Shown here: positions 17,401 through 26,228 of the stretch, piece by piece | Layout of the letters: every line of letters begins with the position of its first letter | Position numbering within the stretch: the stretch's first letter is position 1 | DNA from: Acidobacteriota bacterium | Lineage (GTDB): Bacteria; Acidobacteriota; Terriglobia; Terriglobales; Acidobacteriaceae | NCBI GenBank assembly: GCA_021791875.1 | Contig: JAJYVU010000002.1 | Span: forward strand, 1-64,000 | Direction of reading: 5' to 3' | DNA length: 64,000 nt | The notes under the pieces: model-generated | What the model was told of the DNA's origin: nothing | The model's input: only the letters and a program-made list of their open reading frames with translations | The model's database searches: none | Program-made: the position numbers and the translations under genes

Positions 17401-17844
17401 ACCTTCGTTGTGCAGGGCGGCAACCCGCTCAGCATCACGACCGGTAATAACAACTCGTCGAACAACCAGTCAGGTGGATATACGCAGTTCGCGAACCTGG
17501 TTGGCAACTACCACTTGCCGGGCAGCACGAAGCAGCGCCTGAACGAGTGGTATAACCTGAATGCCTTCGCTGTGCCGGCACCGTATACCTACGGTAATTT
17601 CCGCAGGAATATCGTCTACGGGCCGGGGCTTTCCGAGCTGAACATGACTCTCGGCAAGACCTTTGCCCTGTGGCCGGCGCACAACGTCAACTTTGAGATC
17701 CGGGCCAATGCGACGAATGTGCTGAATCATCCGAGCTTTGGCCAGCCGGGCAACAACGCCATCGGCCAGGGGCAGTCAGCGCAGATCACCGGCGTCACGG
17801 TCGGGGGCCGCGCGATGGAACTCTATGGTCGACTTTCCTTCTAA
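14419..17844 (+). CDS. TonB-dependent receptor with carboxypeptidase-regulatory-like domain (Oar-like)
   Basis: An outer-membrane protein of 1141 residues from the ATG at 14419, preceded by AGGAGG. The signal peptide ends near YAQS (residue 24). Residues about 27-105 form the CarboxypepD_reg Ig-like domain (GDLTGTVMDTTGAVIPGVTVTVK). A plug-like region follows (about 110-240), then a long beta-barrel ending in GRLSF, a terminal aromatic typical of outer-membrane barrels. Such receptors are abundant in Acidobacteriota and usually lack a SusD partner, as here. The substrate is unknown; the neighbouring TPR, CRTAC1 and pectate-lyase-fold genes point to a glycan or large ligand. A strong terminator follows, so the downstream genes probably have their own promoter. 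Confidence 0.88.
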   Translation: MWKFVRTSLAIAALMTGVLGYAQSINSGDLTGTVMDTTGAVIPGVTVTVKDVTKDVTHTYKTNNAGVYDTGAIIADDYLITFSKQGFKTLVRGPITLRVGTTTLNATLNVGAATQKIVVTTNVPLLNTSDGALADTMTAKTMAKLPQTGNADWENFIWLQPGASGTPENQSTANTPGAGTVSVNGNLPYATMLQDGATTTLPMSSNSNVTIFETTSEVKVNATAFSAQYGLGDIVYNQITKGGSEHFHGVGYEYFQNNALNAAPYAFGQQASVPFLRYNNFGFSVSGPIVPHHAYFYFDYDKTIDNGGASNGFITVPSPAIMSGDFSAPGLPTLYDPTTQTIQQSGTYTYSGSQYPNGSLTVNCPCVIRKSFKSEYGKNAIPAAMMSSVAQKIEAYYPKANTAGQISSGYAQNNYFYNVPSTNPLNRYFGRLDWDISANNRLTISDTQADNPATYLNQGICPINCQSGDVDNNNAEISDVWTFSANLINQANFGYTDQLNFFQPYTLNQGFPGKLGWQFAKADNFPNVGISGFYGLGSSSNAVYKEFVFDPSDVVTLIKGRHVLHFGGEFLVNRADSTAWGNINAGSVNYNGDYTSAGGASTVAYDGFSYADFLLGQTQSWSASVTPEYGGRWKSPQLFVQDDWKVKPNLTINLGLRWEGETGWSEIHGNEAAFDPTVINPANGQLGAMWYGFSHANGRTQLQHSKWDIWLPRFGFSYQPMTNTVVRGGFGIFASGWSEDTYGAGMGNAFGSSGSYSDTTNGICPVVQLDSKGQSPDTADPGCGTGSYNGTSLESHYLTAPTSAAASNGQGYVSYNQYHTPVPTNYQWTLAIQHQFGLDYSAQIAYVGNHGENLNFPVDINQVPEGKLGPNDKQYEPYPLFNYIGGSTNNAVSNYNALQTELTKRMTNGLQFAVNYTWSHFLDDQDSSGWGSRGGWQNFQNAFDPSANYSNSNFDIRNMFKGEVVYDLPFGKGGRFLNKSQWLDEAVGGWQTAFTFVVQGGNPLSITTGNNNSSNNQSGGYTQFANLVGNYHLPGSTKQRLNEWYNLNAFAVPAPYTYGNFRRNIVYGPGLSELNMTLGKTFALWPAHNVNFEIRANATNVLNHPSFGQPGNNAIGQGQSAQITGVTVGGRAMELYGRLSF

Positions 17845-17866
17845 CTCCTGATGCGTAATCACTTCG

Positions 17867-17901
17867 AGAGACGGTGGAACCACCACCGTCTCTTCTTTTT
17901 T
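17867..17901 (+). terminator. Strong intrinsic terminator after the TonB receptor gene
   Basis: AGAGACGGTGG pairs perfectly with CCACCGTCTCT (11 bp) around an AACCA loop and is followed by TCTTTTTT. It lies 22 bases after the receptor stop. Confidence 0.9.
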
Positions 17902-17943
17902 GTTTCCTGCCCTCAAAAGCGGGTATTGTGAGTCATAACGGCA

Positions 17944-19149
17944 ATGTCTTCCACGAAGTCTCTTCTTACATCTCTTCTCTTGTCGGCTTCCTGCGTTTTT
18001 GCGCAAACGGCCAGCCATCCTGGTGCTTCTGTTCCGAGCAGTGCTGCGCAGGTTGCCGAACACAGCCAAAAGGCAGAAATGTATCTCCGCGAGAAGCGCC
18101 CTGATCTGGCCATTCCGGAGTTGCAGGATGTTGTGCGGCTCGATCCGAACAATGTAGAGGCGCAGGCGAATCTTGGTGTGCTGCTGTTTTTCCGGGGACA
18201 ATACGCAGAGGCAACGACGGCGCTGCACGCGGCGCTGAGTCTGCATCCTGGTCTCACGCGCATTCAGGCGCTGCTTGGCATGAGCGAAGAGCGCACCGGG
18301 GATCTTGCTTCTGCGCAGAAAGATCTTGAAGCGTCGTTCTCGGGCCTCAAGGATCCTCACATCCAGATGCAGGTGGGTCTCGCGCTTGTACACGTCTATC
18401 GGGTCGACGGCCACCTTGAAAAGGCTGCGCGGGTGATCTCCGATCTCGAAGAGCAATCGCCGGAAAACCCCGAGCTGATTTACATTGCCTACCGGCTGTA
18501 TTCCGATCTTGCCGACCAGTCGATGCTGAGCCTTTCGCTGGTGGCACCCGATTCCGCCCAGATGCACGCTCTTATTGCGCATGTGGACGCGATGCAGAAT
18601 GAGAACGAGGATGCCATCGCGGAGTACCGCAAGGCTCTCGCGATTGATCCCAATCTTCCTGGCGCCGATTTCGAACTGGCCGAGCTGTTGCGCAATGCCA
18701 ATGACGTCAAGCAGCAGGCGGAGGCGGCATCGATCTTCAAGGCCGCGCTGAAGGCGAATCCATATGATGAGCCTTCGCTGGTGGCACTCGGGAAAATGGC
18801 GTTGGCGCAGGGCAATTTCCAGCAGTCGAAGAGCTACTTTGACCGCGCCCTCACGATTGATCCCTCGGATTCAGAAGCAAATTTTGGGCTCGCGAAGACG
18901 CTGGTCGGGATGAACGAGTCCAAGCAGGCCCTGCCGCTTCTTGAGAAAACTGTGCAACTGGACCCTACGAACGCCTCTGCGCATTTTCGCCTGGCCACTC
19001 TTTACCGGCAAGCGGGCCGGGAGCAGGACGCTCGCAAGCAGCTTGAAATCTTTCAGCGTTTGCGCCAACTGAAGAATAAGCTCTCGGCGATTTATAAGAA
19101 GATGCACCAGCAGCATGCGCGGTCTGGCGGAGGCATGGGTGGGCAGTAG
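17944..19149 (+). CDS. Exported tetratricopeptide-repeat protein
   Basis: A protein of 401 residues. A signal peptide (SLLTSLLLSASCVFAQT) ends near residue 20. About nine TPR units follow: for example the helix pairs around DLAIPELQDVVRLDPNNVEAQANLGVLL, EDAIAEYRKALAIDPNLPGADFELAELL, QQSKSYFDRALTIDPSDSEANFGLA and QALPLLEKTVQLDPTNASAHFRLA. The C-terminus is basic and His/Gly-rich. It probably acts in the periplasm as a protein-interaction module. The CRTAC1 gene starts 24 bases later, so the two are likely one operon. TPR plus CRTAC1 pairs are common in Acidobacteriota; their function is not established. Confidence 0.82.
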   Translation: MSSTKSLLTSLLLSASCVFAQTASHPGASVPSSAAQVAEHSQKAEMYLREKRPDLAIPELQDVVRLDPNNVEAQANLGVLLFFRGQYAEATTALHAALSLHPGLTRIQALLGMSEERTGDLASAQKDLEASFSGLKDPHIQMQVGLALVHVYRVDGHLEKAARVISDLEEQSPENPELIYIAYRLYSDLADQSMLSLSLVAPDSAQMHALIAHVDAMQNENEDAIAEYRKALAIDPNLPGADFELAELLRNANDVKQQAEAASIFKAALKANPYDEPSLVALGKMALAQGNFQQSKSYFDRALTIDPSDSEANFGLAKTLVGMNESKQALPLLEKTVQLDPTNASAHFRLATLYRQAGREQDARKQLEIFQRLRQLKNKLSAIYKKMHQQHARSGGGMGGQ

Positions 19150-19173
19150 CCGCATGGCGAAGGACCGCTGCTC

Positions 19174-20961
19174 ATGAGCTTCCGTTTCGGTCTACGGGGA
19201 GCGTTGCTTCCGCTCAGCAGCCTCGCATTTCTTGCGGTGGTTCTCAGCGGCTCGGCCACTCGCGCGCAGGCGCCTGCACTGACAAAACCGCCTGCTCCGG
19301 TCGCGCCCGATGTGCGCCTGGTCGACATTACCAAGTCCACCGGCATTCACTTTGACCATCTTTCGTCGCCGGACGATAAGTACATTGCGGAGTCGATGAG
19401 CGGCGGTGTCGCCATTATTGACTACAACCTGGATGGATGGCCTGATATCTACTTCACGAACGCGCCCAATGTCGACATGGCCCTGAAGGGCGAAATGGCG
19501 CGCGGCGCACTTTATCGCAATAACGGCAACGGCACCTTCACAGACGTCACCAAGCAGGCCGGGCTCGGTTACCCCTGCTGGGCGATGGGCGCGGTTGTGG
19601 GCGATTACAACAATGACGGCTGGCCGGACCTGCTGATTACCTGCCTGAACGGCGTTGTTCTCTACCGGAACAACGGCAACGGCACCTTCACCAACGTGAC
19701 CAAGCAGGCTGGTTTGGCCGGCGATCACGGCTGGGCCACCGGTGCATCCTTTGCCGATATTGACGGCAACGGCTACGACGATCTTTTTGTTCCGCACTAC
19801 GTCGTCTTCCACCTGCACCACCTGCCCAAGATGGGTTCCTCGCAGACGTGCGAATATGACGGCATCGCGGTGCAGTGCGGCCCGCGGGGGCTGCCCGGCG
19901 AGCCCGACAATCTGTACCACAACAACGGCAACGGCACGTTCACCGATATTTCAAAAGAGGCCGGCGTTGAAGACAGCCAGCATCTGTACGGCCTCACCTC
20001 TGTCTGGAATGACTTCAACCATGACGGACATCTCGATCTGTTCGTCGCCAACGACAGCGGCCCGAACTACCTCTACATCAATAACGGCCACAACCACTTC
20101 ACGGATGACGCCATGATGGCTGGAGTCGCCTACAGCCAGAATGGCTTTGAGCAGGCCAATATGGGTGTTGCGCTCGGTGATTACATGCATACGGGGCGCA
20201 TGGATATCGCCGTGACGCACTTCAGCCAGGAGTACACTTCGGTCTACCGCAATGACGGCAATCTGAACTTCACGGATGTCTCGTATGCGACCGGAATCGC
20301 GCGCGACACCGAACACGATGTTGGCTGGGGTGACGCCTTTGTGGATCTTGATAACAGCGGCTGGCTGGATTTTTTTCAGGTCGATGGACATGTCTACCCG
20401 CAGGTGGACTCCAAGCCGATCGGCACGCGCTTCCGCGAGCCCAAGCTGCTCTTCTGGAACAACCATAACGGCACATTCCGCGATGTGAGCAAGCTGGTTG
20501 GCCCCGCCATTCAGATTCCGCAAGTGAGCCGAGGGCTTGCCGTTGCTGACCTCTTCAATAACGGTCATGAAGATCTAGTGGTTGAGAATCTTCAGGGCGA
20601 GCCCATGATTCTTGAGCCGGAATATACCAACCACGATGGGGATCACCATTGGGTCGAATTCGAACTCGAAGGAGTCAAATCCAACCGATTGGCGCTCAAC
20701 GCCCGCCTCACCGCAATTGCAGGCAAGCTTGTGCAGACGGGGGAAATTCTGAGCGGTGGCAGTTACATTTCCCAGAACAGCCTGCGTGTCCACTTCGGCC
20801 TCGGCAAGCACGACCGGGTCGACACGCTGAAGATCTTGTGGCCGGCGGGGGAGACCGAAGTCATCAAGAACATTCCCGCAGACCACATCTATGCCATCAA
20901 GGAAGGCGTTGGCATCGTCCCCTTCAAGGACATTCGTCCAAAATCGCCTGCAAAACAGTAG
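19174..20961 (+). CDS. CRTAC1-family protein with FG-GAP/VCBS repeats and ASPIC/UnbV domain
   Basis: A secreted protein of 595 residues with a signal peptide ending near TRAQA (residue 31). Several FG-GAP/VCBS blades carry calcium-binding-like DxDxDGxxD loops (DYNLDGWPDIYF, DYNNDGWPDLLI, DIDGNGYDDLFV, DFNHDGHLDLFV). Three near-identical NNGNGTFTDVTKQAG-type turns occur, and the DNA repeats with them at about 19520, 19670 and 19920, which suggests internal duplication. The C-terminal ~80 residues (GGSYISQNSLRVHFGLGKHDRVDTLKILWPAG) are the ASPIC/UnbV domain. A seven-bladed extracellular beta-propeller is expected. It may bind carbohydrate or protein partners; the actual role is not known. Confidence 0.88.
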   Translation: MSFRFGLRGALLPLSSLAFLAVVLSGSATRAQAPALTKPPAPVAPDVRLVDITKSTGIHFDHLSSPDDKYIAESMSGGVAIIDYNLDGWPDIYFTNAPNVDMALKGEMARGALYRNNGNGTFTDVTKQAGLGYPCWAMGAVVGDYNNDGWPDLLITCLNGVVLYRNNGNGTFTNVTKQAGLAGDHGWATGASFADIDGNGYDDLFVPHYVVFHLHHLPKMGSSQTCEYDGIAVQCGPRGLPGEPDNLYHNNGNGTFTDISKEAGVEDSQHLYGLTSVWNDFNHDGHLDLFVANDSGPNYLYINNGHNHFTDDAMMAGVAYSQNGFEQANMGVALGDYMHTGRMDIAVTHFSQEYTSVYRNDGNLNFTDVSYATGIARDTEHDVGWGDAFVDLDNSGWLDFFQVDGHVYPQVDSKPIGTRFREPKLLFWNNHNGTFRDVSKLVGPAIQIPQVSRGLAVADLFNNGHEDLVVENLQGEPMILEPEYTNHDGDHHWVEFELEGVKSNRLALNARLTAIAGKLVQTGEILSGGSYISQNSLRVHFGLGKHDRVDTLKILWPAGETEVIKNIPADHIYAIKEGVGIVPFKDIRPKSPAKQ

Positions 20962-21075
20962 AGGTCCAACCGGGCTCGAATGTAGCTTAAGTTGCGACGG
21001 TTCTTCATAGACAATCGATTGCTTTATCGTCTATTGTGAATCCGCCAGTTTTCCCGAATGATTGCGAGGCTTCCG

Positions 21076-24039
21076 ATGAGAAAGCTCTTCCTGCTTGCCG
21101 TGCTGCTCTCTGTTTCCGTACCGCTGCTTGCGCAGGGCGCATCGGTCTACACCGAGCGCCCGAACGACCCCAAGGCTGTCTACCTCACGCCGGCGAATTT
21201 CGACGTTCGCGCCGATGGAGTTACCGATGACAGCGCCGCGCTGCAGGCCGCCATCAACCAAGTGCAGGAAACCGCCAACGAGGGTATCGTCTTTGTTCCC
21301 TCCGGCCGCTATCGCATCACGCGCACCATTTACGTCTGGCCCTCGGTGCGCATCATCGGCTACGGCCCTACGCGCCCGGTTTTTGTGCTGGCTCCTGACA
21401 CGCCCGGATATCAGAACCATCTCGGTTACATGTTCTTTTTTGCCGGCGGCCGCCCCGGTTATCTGCCGCGGTGGTTTCATCCGAATCCCTCCGCTCCAGC
21501 CACGCCGGGCACGGTGCCGCCTGACAATACCGTTCCCGATGCCAACGCCGGCACGTTCTACTCGGCCATGAGTAATGTGGATTTCGAGATCGGCAAGGGC
21601 AATCCCGGCGCGGTTGCCATTCGGTTCCATGTGGCACAGCACAGCTACCTTTCGCACATCGATTTCCACATTGGTTCCGGGCTGGCGGCGGTCAAAGAGG
21701 TCGGCAACGAAGCCGAAGACCTGCACTTCTATGGCGGCCAGTACGGCATCCTCAGCGGACAAACTTCGCCGGGCTGGCAGTTCACGCTACTGGACTCGAC
21801 TTTTGCGGGCCAGCGAGTTGCTGCGATTCGTGAGCACGAAGTCGGCCTGACGATGAGCCACGATGTCATTCGGAATGAGCCGCGAGGCATCATCATGGAC
21901 CGCGGCTATCCGGATGAAGTCTGGATCGATCACACGCGCTTTGAAAATATCCAGGGCCCGGCGATCACCATCAGCGATGACCTCAACCCACGCACAGAGG
22001 TGAGCATGCGGAAGATCGCCTGCGTGCATGTGCCGGTTTTTGCAAAGCTACGCGAGAGCGGAAAAACGGTTACTGGCAAGGGGGCCAGCTATTTTGTTTC
22101 GAGTTTCACGCACGGTCTGACGCTGGCCGATGTCGCTGACCAGGGCCGCATTCTCACGCGCTTCCAGGCTCAGGCACAAGCGAGGCTGCCTTCTGATGCG
22201 ACTCCAGTGATTCGGCCATTGCCGCCGATGCAGGACTGGGTCAATGTGCAGTCACTTGAGGTGAAAGGCGATGGCGTAACGGACGATACGGCCGCTTTGC
22301 AGCGGGCGATCGATGATCACCGCGTTCTCTACTTTCCTATCGGCCATTACATCATCACCAACACGCTGCACCTGCGCCCGGATACGGTTCTTATCGGCCT
22401 GCATCCCAGTTCGACGCAGCTTGTGATTCCCGACGGCACACCGGCGTATCAGGGCGTTGGCGCTCCTGTTCCGCTCATCGAAGCTCCAAAAGGCGGCGAC
22501 AACATTGTCACCGGTCTTGGCCTTTATACCAATGGCATCAACCCGCGCGCCGTGGCGGCGTTATGGATGGCCGGTCCACAATCGCTGATGGACGATGTGC
22601 GTTTTCTCGGCGGTCATGGCACGGACACGGCCAGCGGCAAGCGCCTGAACCCATACAACAACACGCACACGGCAGACCCCGATATTCTGCGCCGCTGGGA
22701 TTCACAATATCCGAGCCTGTGGATTACGAACGGCGGTGGTGGAACTTTTGCCGACATCTGGACGCCGAGCACGTTCGCGCAGGCCGGTCTCTACATCTCT
22801 TATACGTCGACGCCGGGCCGCATCTACGAGCTTTCCTGCGAGCACCACGTCCGCAACGAGGTTAAGCTCAACCACGTTGCCAACTGGCAGATCATTGCGT
22901 TGCAGACCGAAGAGGAGTGGGGTGAAAGCGCCAGCGCGCTGCCACTCGAAATCGAGAATTCGCGCAATATCCTGATCGCCAACTATCACAGCTACCGCGT
23001 CATCGGGAGCTACCATCCGTTTCCAGAGGCGATCCGCATCACCAACTCGTCAGACATTCAGATCCGCAACCTGTTTGTTAACAGCAACAGCATCGTGCCG
23101 TTCGACAACAGCGTATACGTGCAGTCCACGCATACCCAGTTGCGCGCGCCGGATTTTGCGGTACTCAACCTGCCCGGCCACGCTGTTCCGCAGCCGCCCA
23201 ACGGCGCTGCATCGGCACTCGCTCCGGGAGCAAAACTGCACAAGCTGGCCGGTGGCTTTTTCACGATCTCCGGTGCTGCTGTTGACCCCGGCGGACAGCT
23301 GTATTTCGTCGACACGCACTGGCAACGCATCTATCGCTGGGAAGCAGCGCGGAGGGAAGCCGTGGTTGTGCGCGATACTCCGATCGAGCCGCGCAATCTC
23401 GTTTTTGACAAGTCCGGGGACCTGTTGGTGACGTCATACCTGGGAGACGGTACCGTCTATTCGTTCCGGCCAGGAACGCCGGAAACCGAGATCACGATGC
23501 TGAAGAAGGAGAAGGCGGAGCCACGCCCCGGCCTTACACCCGCACTCGCGAACGACTATTGGAGCGTGGGCCCCGAGACTGCGAAGCCTCATCCGTGGCA
23601 ATACATTTCGCCGGACGGGAGTCTGTTCCTTCCGGCCACCAACAGCTTTGTGAAAGGAGTGCTTTCATGGGGCACCAAGATGGCGCCCGTGCTGCATGGG
23701 TATTCGCTGGCGAAGGCGGTTCCGGGTCATCCGTTCTACATCACCGACCAGTCCAATGAAAGAACGTGGCGGGCAAATGTAACTAACTCAGGAACATTTG
23801 AGGGGATGCGTCTCTTCGTTCAGCAGGGAGGCGATAGCGTCGTCCAGGACAGCGCCGGGAACGTTTTTCTGGCCGCCGGCCAGATCTATATCTACCGGCC
23901 CGATGGCAAGCAAATCGGGATCATTGATGTTCCTCAGCGACCGATCGATCTCATATTCGGAGGTAAGGATAAGCAAACCTTGTACGTCCTTACGCACGGC
24001 AACCTCTACTCCATCCGGACTCGTTATCCTGGATTGTGA
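21076..24039 (+). CDS. Secreted double pectate-lyase-fold protein with C-terminal beta-propeller
   Basis: A protein of 987 residues from the ATG at 21076 (GCGAGG upstream; an ATG at 21058 adds six residues but lacks a site). The signal peptide is KLFLLAVLLSVSVPLLAQG. Two pectate_lyase_3/GH28-related modules are seen: FDVRADGVTDDSAALQAAIN (about residue 45) and LEVKGDGVTDDTAALQRAID (about 395), the twin right-handed beta-helix plan of GH55-type proteins. From about residue 715 to the end the sequence looks like an SMP-30/NHL propeller (GAKLHKLAGGFFTISGAAVDPGGQLYF, DKSGDLLVTSYLGDGTVYS). The activity is probably glycan cleavage. GH55 exo-beta-1,3-glucanase is one possibility; catalytic residues could not be assigned. 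Confidence 0.75.
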   Translation: MRKLFLLAVLLSVSVPLLAQGASVYTERPNDPKAVYLTPANFDVRADGVTDDSAALQAAINQVQETANEGIVFVPSGRYRITRTIYVWPSVRIIGYGPTRPVFVLAPDTPGYQNHLGYMFFFAGGRPGYLPRWFHPNPSAPATPGTVPPDNTVPDANAGTFYSAMSNVDFEIGKGNPGAVAIRFHVAQHSYLSHIDFHIGSGLAAVKEVGNEAEDLHFYGGQYGILSGQTSPGWQFTLLDSTFAGQRVAAIREHEVGLTMSHDVIRNEPRGIIMDRGYPDEVWIDHTRFENIQGPAITISDDLNPRTEVSMRKIACVHVPVFAKLRESGKTVTGKGASYFVSSFTHGLTLADVADQGRILTRFQAQAQARLPSDATPVIRPLPPMQDWVNVQSLEVKGDGVTDDTAALQRAIDDHRVLYFPIGHYIITNTLHLRPDTVLIGLHPSSTQLVIPDGTPAYQGVGAPVPLIEAPKGGDNIVTGLGLYTNGINPRAVAALWMAGPQSLMDDVRFLGGHGTDTASGKRLNPYNNTHTADPDILRRWDSQYPSLWITNGGGGTFADIWTPSTFAQAGLYISYTSTPGRIYELSCEHHVRNEVKLNHVANWQIIALQTEEEWGESASALPLEIENSRNILIANYHSYRVIGSYHPFPEAIRITNSSDIQIRNLFVNSNSIVPFDNSVYVQSTHTQLRAPDFAVLNLPGHAVPQPPNGAASALAPGAKLHKLAGGFFTISGAAVDPGGQLYFVDTHWQRIYRWEAARREAVVVRDTPIEPRNLVFDKSGDLLVTSYLGDGTVYSFRPGTPETEITMLKKEKAEPRPGLTPALANDYWSVGPETAKPHPWQYISPDGSLFLPATNSFVKGVLSWGTKMAPVLHGYSLAKAVPGHPFYITDQSNERTWRANVTNSGTFEGMRLFVQQGGDSVVQDSAGNVFLAAGQIYIYRPDGKQIGIIDVPQRPIDLIFGGKDKQTLYVLTHGNLYSIRTRYPGL

Positions 24040-24102
24040 TCGTATCGACTATAAAATGGTTCTCACGGCGAAAACGGCAAGAAACCAATTTATTTCGACT
24101 CA

Positions 24103-24582
24103 TTATTTCCACCCGAAGGCATCACGCACCAGTGCGATCTCTGGTTCCTGACCCTGCTCAAGATAGACGGTGACGACGTCAAATCGTGAGGCGGCCTCCG
24201 GCAGACCGGCCCGGCGCAAGTAGCGGCGCGCCAGCCTGCGTACCGTGCGACGCTTATCGTCGTCGACGGCTGATTCCGCAGTTGCCGAGTTTCGGGTTGT
24301 CCGGGTCTTTACTTCAACAAAACAAAGCCGATTACCTTCCCATCCCACCAGGTCGAGGTCGCCGGGAGTGATGTGCGATCGCCAGCCCTGCGCGACGATC
24401 GTATAGCCACGTCTTCGGAGGTGGAAATAGGCCGCCAGCTCTCCGCGCCAGCCCGTGGCAAGGTGCTCGGGCGTCGCTTCTTCTGGCTGGATTCGATGCA
24501 GGAACCCCTCCAGCCAGTTCAGGCGAGCCTGAGTCCAGCGGGTGGTCTTCACCGGACCCGGAGTTCGGGTGGTTTCCGCCAT
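24103..24582 (-). CDS. YraN/UPF0102-family putative nuclease
   Basis: A protein of 159 residues from the ATG at 24582. The C-terminal ~120 residues match the YraN family, an endonuclease-like (Holliday-junction-resolvase/RecB-type) fold. GWRGELAAYFHLRRRGYTIVAQGWR is followed by the D-x(n)-E-V-K core (G-D75-L-D, then FVE90-V-K92-TR). The N-terminal ~40 residues are extra; an ATG at 24726 would add 48 more. The frame is open to 25407, but those upstream residues look non-protein-like. Its role is uncertain in all bacteria. It is divergent from the DUF1440-like gene. Confidence 0.8.
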   Translation of the reverse strand: MAETTRTPGPVKTTRWTQARLNWLEGFLHRIQPEEATPEHLATGWRGELAAYFHLRRRGYTIVAQGWRSHITPGDLDLVGWEGNRLCFVEVKTRTTRNSATAESAVDDDKRRTVRRLARRYLRRAGLPEAASRFDVVTVYLEQGQEPEIALVRDAFGWK

Positions 24583-24756
24583 GCCGTCATTTTGGGCTGG
24601 TTCGGGCGCCGCGCCAACAGCACCGAGGTCACGAAGCTGTGGGTGGTGCGCCAATTTTCGCAGAATCGTGCCGGCGTTCAGGGTGGGAAGATCCAGAGCC
24701 GGTGTGGTAACAAGAAGAGACGGCATAAATGAGGAGGGGACGCATCTATTTGAACT

Positions 24757-25227
24757 ATGGGAACCAGCACAAGCAGCCGAAAACGCAGCCTGCCGAAGGG
24801 GCTGCTCGCCGGCCTCGTCGGAGGGATCGTTGGCGCGGGAGCGATTCTCATCGCCGAGGAGATATTTCCGCCTAGAACTCATGGGGAGCCAGCGCCGCTC
24901 GCGGTCTTGGCCAGCCGGGCAAGTGACAAGCCTCCAGCGGCCACGGCACCACCGGGCTGGCAGGCCCTGCACTGGGCAGTTGGAGCACTGGCGGGGGGCA
25001 TTTACGGCGTCGCCGCCGAGGTTGAGCCATCGCTGGCCGCCTGGCGTGGAGCCGCCTTTGGCATTGCCCTCAACCGTATCACCCACGAGTCTCTGCTGCC
25101 CCGGATGGGTCTTGCGCCGTCCAAGGAAGAGCAGTCCACGCAGGCTCGGGTCAGCAACTGGATCAGCCACGCCGCGTACGGTGTCGCGACGGACTCGGTC
25201 CGACGCGTGGTTCGGCGGCTGCTGTGA
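24757..25227 (+). CDS. DUF1440/YagU-like membrane protein
   Basis: A protein of 156 residues. Residues 14-36 (KGLLAGLVGGIVGAGAILIAEE) form a glycine-rich membrane helix with the G-x2-G-x2-G spacing seen in DUF1440. Later segments HWAVGALAGGIYGVAA and SHAAYGVATDSVRRVVRRLL fit the second half of that family. E. coli YagU is linked to acid tolerance, but no function can be assigned here. Its 174-base upstream gap is shared with yraN. Confidence 0.6.
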   Translation: MGTSTSSRKRSLPKGLLAGLVGGIVGAGAILIAEEIFPPRTHGEPAPLAVLASRASDKPPAATAPPGWQALHWAVGALAGGIYGVAAEVEPSLAAWRGAAFGIALNRITHESLLPRMGLAPSKEEQSTQARVSNWISHAAYGVATDSVRRVVRRLL

Positions 25228-25315
25228 GCTAGATCGAGAGGGTTGGCTGACGTATTTTGAACAAATCGTCATCCGTTTTCGCGAGACCGCAGTGAAATAC
25301 TGGAGGCGAGCCACT

Positions 25316-26218
25316 ATGCTCCCGAGAAGCAGTCGGTGGCGCACGTTTCCGTGGGCCCCGCCATTTTTCCCAGCAGCCCTGGGCATCGGGGTGATTTCGC
25401 TGCTCATGGGCGCGTTTGTGCCAGCGCTCCGCGCACAAGCTCGATCCAGTCAGCCCGATCCGCCTGCCGTTGAGGCCGTCAAGCTTATGGTTCAGCACGA
25501 GATTTCCGACCATCGCAAAGCTCAGCCCAGCCACGCCTTCCGTTTTCTCTCGGTGGAGCGGTCCGCGCGAACCGGTGGCCATCTCTGGACCGAAGAAGTC
25601 GTCGAGGTCGACGGCGGATTGCTTCGCCGGCTGGTGGCAATTGACGGCAAACCTCTCTCTGCGGTGCAGCAGGCGGAAGAAGACCGTCGTCTGCAGCGGT
25701 TGGCCGAAGATCCCGGTGCATTTGCCGAGGCCAACCAGTCCCGGGAGAAAGACGAGTCCCGAGTCACCAAAGTTCTCGAACGCATGCCCCAGGAATTCCT
25801 CTTCCAGTACGATGGCGAGGAAAACGGCTGCCGGCGCATCGCGTATCGCCCGAATCCGGGCTACCAGGCCGACTCGTTTGAGGATCGGGTGGTCCACAAT
25901 ATGGCCGGCTTCGTCGATATCCAGGAGCCGTCCATGCGCCTCTGCTCCGTCAGCGGCCATCTGGTGAAGACGGTCGACTTCGGCTGGGGACTGCTCGGGC
26001 ATGTGAGCCAGGGCAGCGGCTTCAGCCTGGACCGTGTCCAGGTCGAGCCTTCCGTCTGGCGCTCCACAGTGCTCAAGATGGACTTCGACGGGGCTATTCT
26101 CTTTTTCAAGAGTATTTCCCGCAGCCAGCACACTGTTCGCAGTGATTTTCAACCAATTCCGGTCAACCTGAATCTCAAACAGGCAGTTGCTCTCTCACTT
26201 CCGTCTGCCGAGCCGTAA
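25316..26218 (+). CDS. Exported protein of unknown function
   Basis: A protein of 300 residues from the ATG at 25316 (GGAGG nine bases upstream). The same frame is open from 24542, but that part overlaps the DUF1440-like gene and is not protein-like. A signal peptide or anchor (ALGIGVISLLMGAFVPALRAQA) is followed by a charged region (AVQQAEEDRRLQRLAEDP) and a beta-rich C-terminal half with hydrophobic alternation (FLFQYDGEENGCRRIAYRPNPGYQ, HLVKTVDFGWGLLGHVSQG). The outline recalls LolA/MucB-type lipoprotein-binding sheets. I do not recognise a named family. The next gene starts 10 bases later, so they may be co-transcribed. Confidence 0.7.
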   Translation: MLPRSSRWRTFPWAPPFFPAALGIGVISLLMGAFVPALRAQARSSQPDPPAVEAVKLMVQHEISDHRKAQPSHAFRFLSVERSARTGGHLWTEEVVEVDGGLLRRLVAIDGKPLSAVQQAEEDRRLQRLAEDPGAFAEANQSREKDESRVTKVLERMPQEFLFQYDGEENGCRRIAYRPNPGYQADSFEDRVVHNMAGFVDIQEPSMRLCSVSGHLVKTVDFGWGLLGHVSQGSGFSLDRVQVEPSVWRSTVLKMDFDGAILFFKSISRSQHTVRSDFQPIPVNLNLKQAVALSLPSAEP

Positions 26219-26228
26219 AGACAATGCC

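Noticed and set aside
24542-25315. 558-residue frame leading into the exported protein at 25316
   Set aside because: The upstream half overlaps the DUF1440-like gene in another frame and is not protein-like; the ATG at 25316 has GGAGG and a signal peptide.
24583-25407. Upstream extension of the yraN frame to 434 residues
   Set aside because: The added residues are Arg/Pro/Ser-rich, lie antisense to the DUF1440-like gene and have no ribosome binding site; YraN proteins are short.
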